The translations under genes and the position numbers were made by a program. The notes below the pieces were generated by a model. That model made no database searches, was not told the DNA's origin, and saw only the letters and a list, made by a program, of their open reading frames with translations. Shown here piece by piece: positions 48,586-58,014 of a stretch of 64,000 nucleotides of DNA (its first letter is position 1; the number at the start of each line of letters is the position of its first letter). Source of the stretch: Vibrio sonorensis (GTDB lineage: Bacteria; Pseudomonadota; Gammaproteobacteria; Enterobacterales; Vibrionaceae); assembly GCF_001854765.1 (NCBI RefSeq), contig NZ_LJJE01000063.1, positions 124,001 through 188,000 of the forward strand, given 5' to 3'.

Positions 48586-49641
48586 TTATCTTTGTGAAGG
48601 GTATTTCATTCTAAGGGCCATATTGACTAAGAAGATCAGTACAGGTACTTCGATAAGCGGTCCAATCACACCGGCGAATGCCTGATCAGAATGGATGCCA
48701 AACACGGCGATAGCGACAGCAATGGCGAGCTCAAAATTGTTACCTGTTGCAGTAAAGGCAATAGAAGCATTTTTATCGTAATCGATTCCCAGTTTTCGGC
48801 CGACAATAAAGCTGATAAAGAACATCACCACAAAGTAGATGGTCAGCGGAACGGCAATTCTAAACACGTCTAATGGAAGTTCGAGAATCATATCGCCTTT
48901 CAAACTAAACATTAAAACAATAGTGGCTAATAGAGCGATCAAGGTAATGGGTGAAATCTTAGGGATAAACACCTCTTCATACCACTGTTCTCCTCTGGTT
49001 TTGGTTAACCACTTTCTGCTTAGGTAGCCAGCTAGGAAGGGGATACCAAGATAGATAACAACGCTTTTCGCTATGTCACCTATAGAGATGTCGACTTCAA
49101 TACCTTGAAAACCAAAATAGGGAGGAAGTACGGTGATAAACAACCATGCCATTGCGCTGTAGGTGAGAATTTGAAACGCACTGTTAATGGCGACGAGTGC
49201 GGCGCCATACTCTTTATTTCCCCCGCCTATATCATTCCATACCAAAACCATGGCGATACAGCGTGCCAAGCCGATAAGAATAATCCCCACCATATAGCCC
49301 GGTTTATCACCTAAAAACAATAAGGCGAGCACAAACATTAGGATTGGCCCCACTATCCAATTCATTATCAAAGACAGGGAAATGGCTTTTTTGTCTCGTG
49401 TGGTTTGCCCCATTAGGCGATAGTTCACTTTTGCAAGGGGTGGGTACATCATTAAGATAAGTCCGATGGCTAAGGGTATGTTTGTCGAGCCAATTGAGAC
49501 GGCCTGATTCCAATCTGCGACTTGTGGAAACATTGCACCGATTGAGACGCCAATAGCCATGGCGATAAATATCCATACGGTTAGATAACGGTCCAGAAAA
49601 CTCATCTTTGAGCTGGCGTTTTGGGCTAGGGATTGTTGCAT
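48586..49641 (-). CDS. acr3: Acr3-type arsenite efflux transporter
   Basis: A 351-residue, ten-helix transporter of the bile acid/arsenite (BART) superfamily, Acr3 group. The diagnostic segment [18 protein letters not shown] contains the conserved cysteine used in arsenite transport, and the second conserved motif [22 protein letters not shown] is present. It expels As(III), possibly Sb(III), using the proton gradient. It lies 68 bases downstream of arsR on the same strand, with a candidate ArsR operator in the gap. There is no arsC or arsH nearby. Confidence 0.93.
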   Translation of the reverse strand: MQQSLAQNASSKMSFLDRYLTVWIFIAMAIGVSIGAMFPQVADWNQAVSIGSTNIPLAIGLILMMYPPLAKVNYRLMGQTTRDKKAISLSLIMNWIVGPILMFVLALLFLGDKPGYMVGIILIGLARCIAMVLVWNDIGGGNKEYGAALVAINSAFQILTYSAMAWLFITVLPPYFGFQGIEVDISIGDIAKSVVIYLGIPFLAGYLSRKWLTKTRGEQWYEEVFIPKISPITLIALLATIVLMFSLKGDMILELPLDVFRIAVPLTIYFVVMFFISFIVGRKLGIDYDKNASIAFTATGNNFELAIAVAIAVFGIHSDQAFAGVIGPLIEVPVLIFLVNMALRMKYPSQR

Positions 49642-49660
49642 ATTGAATTCTCTATTGCTT

Positions 49661-49676
49661 ATCGTCGATATACGAT
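49661..49676. promoter_or_regulatory. Candidate ArsR operator upstream of acr3
   Basis: Inverted repeat ATCGT-N6-ACGAT between arsR and acr3, 20 bases upstream of the acr3 start. It shares 12 of 16 bases with the site at 50063-50078 in front of arsR. Confidence 0.5.
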
Positions 49677-49709
49677 TAATCAGGTCGTTTAAAGTCCGAA
49701 ATTTGCTGT

Positions 49710-50048
49710 TTAGTTAAGTGTGCTGGCCAACAGTTTTTCGAAGGCATGGATTTCACTGCGATTAATGCGATAACACACCTTAGGGGGCCTAGGCTCACTA
49801 ATTATAAAGTCCGCTTGTTTCAGAATTCTTAAATGTTCTGACACTGTTGATTGCGCCAAACCCAGTTTAGAAACCAGATCGCCATTCAGACAGCCATTGG
49901 CTTTATCCATGGCAATTAGAATACGCAAGATCCGAACTCTCGCTGGATGAGATAGGGCTTTAGCTTTTGCCGCTAGTTCCTCTTCTTGTTGGATGCAGTT
50001 TGCATCAGTTTTGAAAATGGAATCATCGGTTACTTGGCATTGGCTCAT
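49710..50048 (-). CDS. arsR: ArsR-family arsenical-responsive repressor
   Basis: A 112-residue ArsR/SmtB winged-helix repressor. The recognition helix region is [25 protein letters not shown]. The classical ELCVCDL As(III) site is replaced by NGCLNGDL with a single cysteine (about residue 53), with other cysteines at residues 4 and 15 and in PPKVCYRI, so metal sensing probably uses a different cysteine set from E. coli ArsR. AAGGA lies about 8 bases before the ATG. It controls itself and acr3; two similar dyads mark probable operators. Confidence 0.88.
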   Translation of the reverse strand: MSQCQVTDDSIFKTDANCIQQEEELAAKAKALSHPARVRILRILIAMDKANGCLNGDLVSKLGLAQSTVSEHLRILKQADFIISEPRPPKVCYRINRSEIHAFEKLLASTLN

Positions 50049-50062
50049 AAGTTCAATCCTTA

Positions 50063-50078
50063 ATCGTCGAATCGCGAT
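50063..50078. promoter_or_regulatory. Candidate ArsR operator upstream of arsR
   Basis: ATCGT-N6-GCGAT, an inverted repeat with one mismatch, 15 bases before the arsR start and resembling the site in front of acr3. Confidence 0.5.
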
Positions 50079-50173
50079 AAAGGATACTCTGATTCATTGG
50101 ATTTTCAACCTTGTCACCCACGCGCTTGCGTCAGTTCCTTGATGTCTTTTTTGTTGATGAACGTAGTTAAATA

Positions 50174-50317
50174 ATGTATATCAATGAGTTGCAGGATAAT
50201 AATTGGTCTCATGAAGGCCTTAACACTCAGTTTGTTCAGTATCGATACAAGCGAGTCACAGAGAAGCCACTAGACGTTCAATCAATTTTGGTCTACCCAA
50301 ACTTAGTATTCGATTAG
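50174..50317 (+). CDS. Possible small protein or gene remnant
   Basis: A 47-residue ORF (MYINELQDNNWSHEGLNTQF and onward, ending SILVYPNLVFD) with ordinary codon use and a mixed hydrophilic composition that looks protein-like. An in-frame TAA lies two codons upstream and there is no Shine-Dalgarno. It could be a genuine small gene, a remnant of a longer one, or chance. Confidence 0.28.
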   Translation: MYINELQDNNWSHEGLNTQFVQYRYKRVTEKPLDVQSILVYPNLVFD

Positions 50318-50406
50318 AGGTGTTGTTTTACTCTCAATCTTCGTTTTCTGGCCTAACACCAGAAACGATAGTCGAATCTAGCTTTATATTTTCTAAGTAG
50401 GTGAAC

Positions 50407-53157
50407 ATGCGCACATTACTATTGGGCCTTTTACTATTTGTTACTGTTGGCTGTAGCGTCGAAGATGACGCTAAGCCGCTAACTCCCAGTCCATTATGGG
50501 TTCAAGGTGAACTAGATAATGGATTGAAATATCATATCTATCCACTGGAGTCGAAGCCCGTCTCTATCCGTTTGTTTGTGAATGTTGGTTCGCTGGTGGA
50601 AACAGAGCAGCAGCAGGGCTACGCTCACTTTGTTGAGCATATGGCTTTCAATGGTAGTAAACATTTTACTTCCAACGATGTACTTAAACTCTTTGAGCAA
50701 AATGGATCGTCATTTGGCGCCGATATCAATGCGTATACCAGTTACAAAGAGACGGTGTACAAACTTGAAGTCGTTGACAAATCAAAGTTGGATAAAGGTC
50801 TGCTCTGGATGCGTGATATCTCTGATGGACTCACTTTTGCGCCCGAAGAGGTAGAGAAAGAAAAAGGCGTAATTTTTGGCGAGTTTAGACACTCTCGACC
50901 AGAACAAAAATCGTTTATCGATAAATCGTACCAGGATTTGATCTCGGGCTCCGCCCTAGAAAATAGAGACCCACTAGGAACAAAAGCGATAGTACAAGCG
51001 GCAACGTCTGAATCTCTAAAGGCGTTTTATCAGCATTGGTATCAGCCACACCTAAGCCATATTGTGGTCACTGGAGGTGTCGACGCGAAAGAAGTAGAAG
51101 CCTTGATTAAAGCAAAGTTTGAGAGTTGGAAAGGGGACGCAAAACAAACTCTACCAGCGAAAGCACCTGTTGCGATCAACTACCAAGATTTTGTTGCCCA
51201 CGCAGGTGTTAATGAGCCATCAACAATAGATTTATTGATCCCACGTGGAACGCATTTGGTCAACGATGAAAGTTCAGTGCATCAGTCTATGTTTGATAGC
51301 CTGTCCAATGACCTGATATACCGAAGAATCAGTCGCGTTTTTAACGACTCCTCGATACCACTTGCCAGTATGGACGTCAGTTGGTTTAGCATGGAGCTAG
51401 ATCGCGTCCATCTGATACACCTTGGTTTTGCTCCGGAATCGCGAGATAAGGCGCAAGAACTTCTGTTACACACGTTGGCATCACTGCGCGATCACGGCGT
51501 TTCTCAATTGGAGCTAGATAGTGTGTTAACGAGTTCGCAGCAAGAGCTAGATAACTTGGACACTGATTGGGATCTGATTTCAGCGGAAACGCATGCCGAT
51601 AACCGAATCCAAACCATAAGCTATGGCCAAATCAAACAATCGAAAGAAGGCTACAAATCAACACTTAGCAGTTTTATTGCCAAAGCAAAACTGGAAAAAG
51701 TGAATGAGCAACTAAAGAGCTTGTTGAGCACTAAAGCGAGTTGGCACATGGCGGCGGACTCTAAGGAGAGTATAGAGGCTATAGAAAAAGCGCTGCCAAT
51801 GTTAAAGCAAACGCTAGCGGAAAAGGGTAAAAAACCGCTAATTTTTAAGGTGAGTGACTCTGGGCTTGAATCGCCACCGGTTACTGGAGAAATAGTTGCG
51901 GCCAGTGAACAGAATGGCTTTTATCGGTGGACACTAGAAAACGGTATTGAAGTTTGGTACGAGCGAGATGAAAAAGCAGGAGATCAAGCCTATACCGTTT
52001 ATTCGGCCAAGGGTGGAATAAGCGCGCTACCTGAGGCGCTTTATCCCTCGTTACAAGTCGCTGGGACAGTAATTTCGCGAAGTGGCCTTGGTGATTTTGA
52101 TGGCTCAGAGCTGGACAGCTATCTAAGCAAGGAAGGTATCGCACTGTATCCGTTTGCTTTCTACACATCTCACGGTTTTGAAGTTACTTCTCCAGCGGAC
52201 AAAATCGGCGATGCGTTTAAGACGATTTACAATGCATCGGCTCATATTCGCATCGATGATCGTCAGGTAGAGAAAGCGAAGAAAGAGTTTTACGACAATC
52301 GCACGCAGTACTTGAAGTCGCCTGAAGGCCAAATAGGCCAAACGGTTAACCGTAACTCTTATCGAGATTCCAGTATGCATTGGTTACTGTCTGGTGCTGA
52401 AATTTATTCAGTAATGAGCGATCAAATACGGCAAACACACCGTGAGTTATTTGGTAAGTTCCACAATCAAAAGCTGGTTGTTATCGCCAATTTAGATCCA
52501 GCAGACATCGCTGAAGCGTTAAGGCGCTACATCGCTCCCATTAAGTTTGAAATAGCTGAGCAGAGGCCACTTAACATTGGATTTAAAGACGAGATAAAGC
52601 CAAAAATTACCTCTGCAATTAACAACGAAAACAATACGGTTTACGTGATGAGAGTGGTCCAACCCGACGCCCCTTATCCCGGTGCGATAACCCCGTTCGT
52701 CGATGATATGTTGTCTCGCGTGTTGACACAGAGGCTTGATAAATTCGTTCGTGAAGAAAAAAGCTTGGACTACGCTCCGGCGGCATTTTCTTTGCGCTTT
52801 GATGGTGAACCAATTAATGATTGGTACTTCGAAGCGAGAGTAGAAAACGATAAATTAGAAACGCTTGAGAACGCGATGGATAAAGTTATTACCGACCTAC
52901 TGGCGGGTGTCACTCAACAAGAAATCGATAGTGTTTCTAAGCAGTTGGTGGCCGATCTTTTGCCTTTGGAAAACGACTACATCCAGCGAGGTTGGTTTTA
53001 CGCTCGATATCTGACTCATGGTTATGGTTTAGATATTATCACCAATGTCGAAACATCGATTCCGACCATTACGTTAAATGATATTCAGAAGCGCATTGAT
53101 CAGAGTTTTGGAGAAGGGAGCATGACTTCGAAATACATCTTTACGCCGACGAAGTAA
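50407..53157 (+). CDS. M16-family zinc peptidase lipoprotein (PqqL-like)
   Basis: A 916-residue insulinase-family protease, close in length to E. coli PqqL. The lipobox FVTVGC puts the lipidated cysteine at residue 16, so it is membrane-anchored in the periplasm. The inverted zinc motif HFVEH is at residues 74-78, with the distal glutamate in EKEKGVIFGEFRHS. Two M16 modules are visible: a catalytic N-terminal half and a non-catalytic C-terminal half (ENGIEVWYERDEKAGD onward). Such enzymes degrade imported or misfolded peptides; PqqL acts in protein-derived iron acquisition, but no receptor gene is adjacent here. GTG at 50401 is an alternative start two codons upstream. Confidence 0.9.
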   Translation: MRTLLLGLLLFVTVGCSVEDDAKPLTPSPLWVQGELDNGLKYHIYPLESKPVSIRLFVNVGSLVETEQQQGYAHFVEHMAFNGSKHFTSNDVLKLFEQNGSSFGADINAYTSYKETVYKLEVVDKSKLDKGLLWMRDISDGLTFAPEEVEKEKGVIFGEFRHSRPEQKSFIDKSYQDLISGSALENRDPLGTKAIVQAATSESLKAFYQHWYQPHLSHIVVTGGVDAKEVEALIKAKFESWKGDAKQTLPAKAPVAINYQDFVAHAGVNEPSTIDLLIPRGTHLVNDESSVHQSMFDSLSNDLIYRRISRVFNDSSIPLASMDVSWFSMELDRVHLIHLGFAPESRDKAQELLLHTLASLRDHGVSQLELDSVLTSSQQELDNLDTDWDLISAETHADNRIQTISYGQIKQSKEGYKSTLSSFIAKAKLEKVNEQLKSLLSTKASWHMAADSKESIEAIEKALPMLKQTLAEKGKKPLIFKVSDSGLESPPVTGEIVAASEQNGFYRWTLENGIEVWYERDEKAGDQAYTVYSAKGGISALPEALYPSLQVAGTVISRSGLGDFDGSELDSYLSKEGIALYPFAFYTSHGFEVTSPADKIGDAFKTIYNASAHIRIDDRQVEKAKKEFYDNRTQYLKSPEGQIGQTVNRNSYRDSSMHWLLSGAEIYSVMSDQIRQTHRELFGKFHNQKLVVIANLDPADIAEALRRYIAPIKFEIAEQRPLNIGFKDEIKPKITSAINNENNTVYVMRVVQPDAPYPGAITPFVDDMLSRVLTQRLDKFVREEKSLDYAPAAFSLRFDGEPINDWYFEARVENDKLETLENAMDKVITDLLAGVTQQEIDSVSKQLVADLLPLENDYIQRGWFYARYLTHGYGLDIITNVETSIPTITLNDIQKRIDQSFGEGSMTSKYIFTPTK

Positions 53158-53170
53158 AACGGCAAATAGA

Positions 53171-53192
53171 AAAGTGGCATTCGCCACTTTTT
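53171..53192. terminator. Terminator after M16 peptidase gene
   Basis: AAAGTGGC (53171-53178) with GCCACTTT (53183-53190), 4-base loop, followed by TTT; the A-run on the left also permits leftward termination of the convergent hydrolase gene. Confidence 0.8.
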
Positions 53193-53237
53193 TATTATTT
53201 ACAGATCTGCTTTTACTTAACTTGATTCTACGGCGTT

Positions 53238-53858
53238 TTATTCGTGTTGAAAGCTACTGTGCTGGATAAAGTGGTCTATCTGTTCTGGAACAAAGCGACT
53301 GTAGATTATACTGGTATGGGTTTGGCCAGTGATAATGTGGTCTGTCATCCCCTGAATTCGAGTCTCTTCTACTGTCACCGTGCCATCAGAAAGAGTATCG
53401 TTTTCCATCATTAGTATGGGGCGAGCACCTAAAGCAACATTGCCAGCAATACTGCCCAACTTTTGGGGGTAACACCATTCGTCTTGGTGATTCTCCAGCC
53501 CATAGTCAGTGGCGTTACCCAAAATAGCACCAAGTCCTAGATCTTGAAGTCGGTGGACAATTGACGCCCCTTGAAGAGGTGAACCAATGGCTACAGCGTG
53601 AGAAATAAGGTCGACAGAAGGTTTGCGTTGGGCTAGGTAGTGTTTGATCATCAACCCACCTAGACTATGGCCGACCAGCACATTGGTCATACTCGGGTCA
53701 ATCGCTTTGTCTATAGCGCGAAAAACCTTCTCTTCATCAATGGCAAGTGTGTTGTAGGTGATAACCTGACTAATATAACCAAGTTTACGTAGCTTCTGAC
53801 TAAGGGGCTGCATGACGATACCGTGCATATATAGACCGTGAAGCAATACGATTTTCAT
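53238..53858 (-). CDS. Alpha/beta hydrolase, lipase/PGAP1-like
   Basis: A 206-residue alpha/beta hydrolase. The first strand and oxyanion segment are VLLHGLYMHG, the nucleophile elbow is GHSLGG (Ser near residue 69), and a late histidine follows in THTSIIYS. It has no signal peptide, so it is probably cytoplasmic. The short form resembles esterases annotated as lipase or PGAP1-like. It lies 54 bases downstream of the glycine-zipper lipoprotein gene with a hairpin between. Substrate unknown. Confidence 0.82.
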   Translation of the reverse strand: MKIVLLHGLYMHGIVMQPLSQKLRKLGYISQVITYNTLAIDEEKVFRAIDKAIDPSMTNVLVGHSLGGLMIKHYLAQRKPSVDLISHAVAIGSPLQGASIVHRLQDLGLGAILGNATDYGLENHQDEWCYPQKLGSIAGNVALGARPILMMENDTLSDGTVTVEETRIQGMTDHIITGQTHTSIIYSRFVPEQIDHFIQHSSFQHE

Positions 53859-53881
53859 ACCTCTCTCCCTGAAAAGTTAAG

Positions 53882-53902
53882 GCACACTCCTATAGAGTGT
53901 GC
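53882..53902 (-). terminator. Hairpin after glycine-zipper lipoprotein gene
   Basis: Perfect 8-bp inverted repeat GCACACTC (53882-53889) and GAGTGTGC (53895-53902), 10 bases beyond the lipoprotein stop. The following minus-strand sequence is only moderately T-rich, so termination may be partial. Confidence 0.5.
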
Positions 53903-53912
53903 ACTTTGTATT

Positions 53913-54674
53913 CTAAATGCGCGTAAAGCGGAAACTCTGAAGTGGCTGTTCTTGTCCATCTAAAAATGCGTAAGACGTTAGGGTCCATACTTGCTGTCCG
54001 GCGAAACTCAATTCCAAACGCGTATCTGCAGTTGCAATGTCTTGATATATAACATCATTTATATTTGTAGGGTAGAAGTTATAGCGATTGCTATTGGCGT
54101 TAAATTCTCCCGCAAAGTTGACATCAACCTGTTTTGCATTGTTGGCAACGGCCAGTTGGTAACCTTTTTCAGGGGTAAATGAGAACTGTGCAGTTAGGTC
54201 TATACCGTGCTGGTTGGTTATCGCTACGTCTGCTTGTGTTGTTTTTGCCAAAGAGCCGACAGCACTTAGTTCATTGAGCTGAGACTCGTGGCTACCGTGA
54301 TTCTGAATGTTGACGTTCCACTCACCGACAAAGTTGTCTAGTTCACTCCAGTTGCTCAGAGCAGTCTGGTTGTGACTGCTGTTACCTATTTTGCTAAGCG
54401 CATCGTTGCGATTGTCGTCGCGAATGTTTTCGCGATTGTTTTGAATGTCTGCCCCTGCGCCAGCGACACCACCAGTAACGCCTCCCGCAATGGCGCCTTT
54501 AACCGCAAGTTCAGGTTCGCCGGTTAATGCTCCTAAAGTAAGCCCTAATAAGGCTCCTCCAGCGGCTCCTTGCTTAGTTAAAGCATTTGGATCGTCCTCA
54601 CCCGGTGTAACACACGCCGTAAGAAGAGGAAGGCTAATAGCGGCACAAAGTGCAGAAAGTTTAATGTTGTTCAT
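53913..54674 (-). CDS. Glycine-zipper lipoprotein of unknown function
   Basis: A 253-residue lipoprotein. The signal peptide with lipobox LLTAC ends at about residue 20. Residues about 35-75 are a glycine-zipper segment (GAAGGALLGLTLGALTG, GAIAGGVTGGVAGAG) like those of SlyB/OmpA-associated lipoproteins, which inserts in or crosses membranes. The C-terminal 150 residues are beta-rich (NFVGEWNVNIQNHG, VDVNFAGEFNANSNRYNFYP) without a family I can name. The role is presumably envelope maintenance. Confidence 0.75.
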   Translation of the reverse strand: MNNIKLSALCAAISLPLLTACVTPGEDDPNALTKQGAAGGALLGLTLGALTGEPELAVKGAIAGGVTGGVAGAGADIQNNRENIRDDNRNDALSKIGNSSHNQTALSNWSELDNFVGEWNVNIQNHGSHESQLNELSAVGSLAKTTQADVAITNQHGIDLTAQFSFTPEKGYQLAVANNAKQVDVNFAGEFNANSNRYNFYPTNINDVIYQDIATADTRLELSFAGQQVWTLTSYAFLDGQEQPLQSFRFTRI

Positions 54675-54873
54675 ACACAGTTCTCAAAGTTAATTAGTAA
54701 AAGCTGTGTCAAGACTAGAACACTAATGTCAGGAGATTATTATGAACGCTGTTTTATTGTATTTCAAATTGTTTCCACTATTTGTGAATAGCCTTAGGTA
54801 TAAGAGACTGGAAATAGACTAAACTTTAATAATTACAGTTAATTACAACTTGTTTTAAAGGAAAAATGTCAAT

Positions 54874-55302
54874 ATGGAACCAAGAGTGAGTATTATTACC
54901 TTGAGCGTGTCAGACCTTGCGCGCTCTTATGAGTTTTACACGGCATTGGGTTTAACGTCGTCCCAATCACCGCAAGACGGTATCATTTTTTTTAAAACCC
55001 GCGGTACTTGTTTAGCACTGTATCCCGCAGAAGCGCTTGGTAAAGATATTGGTGGTGAGTACGCATCGAAGACAAAAGGTTTTTCAGGGGTGACGCTTGC
55101 GCACAATACGCGTACTCAATCTGAAGTGGATGACTTGTTGCAACGCGCGGAACGTTTGGGTGGAAAGATAGTGAAGCCCGCTGGAGACGTATTCTGGGGC
55201 GGTTACAGTGGATACTTTTCTGATCCCGATGGGCATTTGTGGGAAGTAGCTTATGCAGATAGTTGGCAGTTTAACGATGACGGCAGTTTAGTGATTGAAT
55301 AG
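54874..55302 (+). CDS. VOC-family (glyoxalase/bleomycin-resistance-like) protein
   Basis: A 142-residue vicinal-oxygen-chelate protein with paired beta-alpha-beta-beta-beta modules: VSIITLSVSDLARSYEFYTALGL at the start and FSDPDGHLWEVAYAD near the C-terminus, the latter with the typical metal-ligand glutamate. No substrate can be assigned. It is read alone, with a probable terminator after it, upstream of a LysR gene on the same strand. Confidence 0.87.
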   Translation: MEPRVSIITLSVSDLARSYEFYTALGLTSSQSPQDGIIFFKTRGTCLALYPAEALGKDIGGEYASKTKGFSGVTLAHNTRTQSEVDDLLQRAERLGGKIVKPAGDVFWGGYSGYFSDPDGHLWEVAYADSWQFNDDGSLVIE

Positions 55303-55331
55303 TGTCTTTCTGCTGGTTGAAATGACTTAAT

Positions 55332-55373
55332 AAGGGTAGGGGCTCTCACTACGGGTAGATAGCCCTTTTTTTA
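55332..55373 (+). terminator. Probable terminator after VOC gene
   Basis: GGGCT near 55338-55343 can pair with AGCCC (55361-55365), followed by seven T residues. The loop is long (about 16 bases) and an alternative AAGGG/CCCTT pairing exists. Confidence 0.5.
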
Positions 55374-55427
55374 TCTTTAAGAATTAGAAATAATAGAAGC
55401 TATTCTTTCCAAGTATTTAATAATCTT

Positions 55428-56327
55428 ATGCGCGCAGATGATCTTATTCTTTTCGCCCAAGTGGTCGAGCTTGGCAGCTTTAGTAAAGTTGCTGAGTTAA
55501 ATAACTTGACCAACTCCGTTGTGAGTAAAAGGGTTGCCCGTCTTGAACAAGAAATTGGGGTGCAACTACTTTATAGAACGACGCGGAAATTGACGTTAAC
55601 CGAAGCGGGTAAAGCGCTACTTAGCGGCGCTAAGAACGTCAAACAAGCGACTCAAGAAGCGTTAGACAAGGTCTCTGGATACGGTGAAGCCATCAGCGGC
55701 CACATTAAAATGTCAGTGCCGACGATTTCCGGTGACCTTATTCTCGCCGATGCCGTTGCAGAATTTTGCAATAAACACCCCGGCTTAAGTGTTGATATGT
55801 CTTTAGAGAACCGCTTTGTCAATTTGGTTGAAGAGGGTTATGACTTAGTAATTCGAACGGGTTATTTAGAAGACTCGTCCATGATCGCTCGCCATATCTT
55901 GGATTCACAATGGATAGTTTGCGCGTCTCCGTCATATCTGGCTCAAAATGGAAAGCCGCTAACTCCAAAGGATCTAACAACGCATAACTGCCTTCAATAC
56001 GCCTACCAAACCACTGGAGCGGCGGATTGGGAGTTTAAAGGTGATAAAGAGAACTATATCGTACAAGTTTCTGGTAGCTTTTCGACGGACAATGCGACGG
56101 CTCTGCGCAAAGCAGCGCTTGGGGGGCACGGTATCGCCTATGTGCCAAGATGCCTTGTCTATCACGATATTCGAGATGGTCAGCTAGTGGATATTTTCCC
56201 GCAGCAAGTGGGAAAAAAGTTGGGCATATACGCGGTATACCCCTTTACGCGGCAACCGCCAAACAAGCTCAGGCTGTTAATTGAACATATCAAACAGCGA
56301 TACTTGGCTATTTCTCACTATTTTTAA
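55428..56327 (+). CDS. LysR-family transcriptional regulator
   Basis: LysR-type regulator of 299 residues, CrgA-like, with helix-turn-helix at residues 4-62 (LFAQVVELGSFSKVAELNNLTNSVVSKRVARLEQEI, then LLYRTTRKLTL) and an effector domain starting GHIKMSVPTISGDLILADAV. There is no divergent partner; the VOC gene lies upstream on the same strand and a YejF-like gene converges from the right. The target is not evident. Confidence 0.86.
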   Translation: MRADDLILFAQVVELGSFSKVAELNNLTNSVVSKRVARLEQEIGVQLLYRTTRKLTLTEAGKALLSGAKNVKQATQEALDKVSGYGEAISGHIKMSVPTISGDLILADAVAEFCNKHPGLSVDMSLENRFVNLVEEGYDLVIRTGYLEDSSMIARHILDSQWIVCASPSYLAQNGKPLTPKDLTTHNCLQYAYQTTGAADWEFKGDKENYIVQVSGSFSTDNATALRKAALGGHGIAYVPRCLVYHDIRDGQLVDIFPQQVGKKLGIYAVYPFTRQPPNKLRLLIEHIKQRYLAISHYF

Positions 56328-56330
56328 CGC

Positions 56331-56364
56331 AAAAGAGCCACTGTTTATTATCAGCGGCTCTTTC
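56331..56364. terminator. Bidirectional terminator
   Basis: AAAGAGCC (56332-56339) pairs with GGCTCTTT (56356-56363), with an inner CTG/CAG pairing. A-run on the left and T-run on the right let it serve both the LysR gene and the convergent YejF-like gene. Confidence 0.85.
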
Positions 56365-56383
56365 TTATTGATACTTAACGTTA

Positions 56384-58002
56384 TTAAGCAGCGACAACTT
56401 CTTCGTCTAGATCGAATGACGCGTCAATCAGTTTTCGAGTGTAATCGCTCTTCGGTGAGTGGAAGATCTCTTCAGCAGAACCTTGTTCCATCACTTCGCC
56501 TTTTTGCATCACCAAAACTCGGTCCGAAAGGGCTTTTACTACACTGAGGTCGTGGCTGATAAACAAGAAACCAATGTTGTGTTTCTTTTGAATATCTTTA
56601 AGCAGGTCTATTACCGTTAGCTGAACAGAGCGATCAAGTGCAGAGGTAGGCTCATCGAGAAGAATAAACGATGGCTCCAATATTAGGGCTCTTGCTATCG
56701 CGATACGCTGTCGTTGACCACCAGAGAACTCGTGTGGGTAACGGTTGATTGAATTCGGGTCTAGGCGCACTTCTTCCAAAGCCTTACGCGCGCGTTGCAT
56801 GCGTTCAGCTTTTTTCATTTCTGGCTGGTGAACTGTTAGTCCCTCAGTGATGATATCGCCCACTGTCATTCTTGGAGAAAGCGAACCATATGGGTCTTGG
56901 AATACCATTTGGATGTCTTTTTTAAGCTCAAAGCGCTCTTTATCACTCAGTACTGCAACGTTACGACCTTTAAAGTGGATGCTACCCGTGCATGGCAGCA
57001 GTCCGATCAAGGCTCTACCCAAGGTCGATTTACCTGAACCGGACTCTCCTACGATTCCCAGCGTTTCCCCTTGCTTCAGTTCAAGAGAAATGCCTTTGAC
57101 CGCTTCGAAATACTGGTTTTGGCTCTTAATAAAGTGCGATTTCACTAGGAACTTAACGCGGATATCTTCGGCTTTTAGCAAGTCGTTCGCGTGTTCATCA
57201 ATCGGGTCTTTTGCCCCTTTTGGAATAGAGTTGATTAGCATCTTGGTGTAGTCGTGCTGAGGAGCGGCGAACAACTCGCTACAAATACCTTCTTCAACTA
57301 CATCGCCTTTACACATCACCATAACGCGATCGGCAAAGTGCTTAACTACGCCTAAGTCGTGAGTGATGAACAAGATTGCCATCCCCATCTTTGCTTGGAT
57401 CTCTTTGATAAGAAGCAGTACTTCGGCCTGAACTGTTACGTCCAGTGCTGTTGTAGGTTCGTCAGCGATCAAAATGTCTGGTTCGTTAATTAGCGCCATT
57501 GCATCATAATACGCTGTAACTGACCGCCGGAAAATTCGTGAGGATACTTAGTGTAGGCCTGTTCGATGTTTGGCAAATGAACCAGTTCGAACAGTTCTAG
57601 TACTTTTTTCTTCGCTTCCGTTTTGTTGACGTTACGGTGGCACATGATGGCTTCCGCTACTTGGATACCCACTCTCATGTAAGGGTTCAATGACGTCATT
57701 GGTTCTTGGAAAATCATACCAATACGGTCACCGCGTATGGTTAGCATCTCTTTTTCTGGGGTATTGATAAGGTCTTTACCTTCAAAAACCGCACTTGAAC
57801 CTTCACGAATAATCGCGTTGCCCGGTAAAAGCTGCATCAATGCGTTTGTGGAAACTGATTTTCCGCTACCCGACTCACCAACGATGGCTAGGGTTTCACC
57901 TTTGTAAAGGTCGAACTCAACTTTCTTAACGGCATCTACAATACCGTCGTTAGTGGTAAAACTGACCGAAAGATTTCGAACAGATAGAATTGGTTGTGAC
58001 AT
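56384..58002 (-). pseudogene. yejF: YejF-like fused double ABC ATPase, frameshifted
   Basis: Peptide-importer ATPase with two nucleotide-binding domains in one chain. The first half (58002 to about 57506) has Walker A GESGSGKS and signature FSGGQLQR; the frame then shifts, and from MALINEPDILIADEPTTALD the rest continues: Walker B of domain 1, then domain 2 with GESGSGKST, FSGGQRQRIAIARAL and ILLDEPTSALD. One base added near 57501-57506 (giving QRIM-I-or-M-AMALINEP) restores 539 residues, the YejF length. E. coli YejF powers YejABEF, which takes up peptides including microcin C; the permease and binding-protein genes are not in this window. AAGGAAG precedes the ATG. Confidence 0.88.
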
Positions 58003-58014
58003 TGTACTTCCTTA

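Larger units (their letters stand above)
50049..50400. other. Intergenic region between arsR and the M16 peptidase gene
   Basis: 352 bases. It holds the arsR promoter/operator, a 47-codon ORF at 50174-50317 and a hairpin, CGTTTTCTGG (50342-50351) with CCAGAAACG (50359-50367), one base bulged, without a T-run. Confidence 0.5.
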
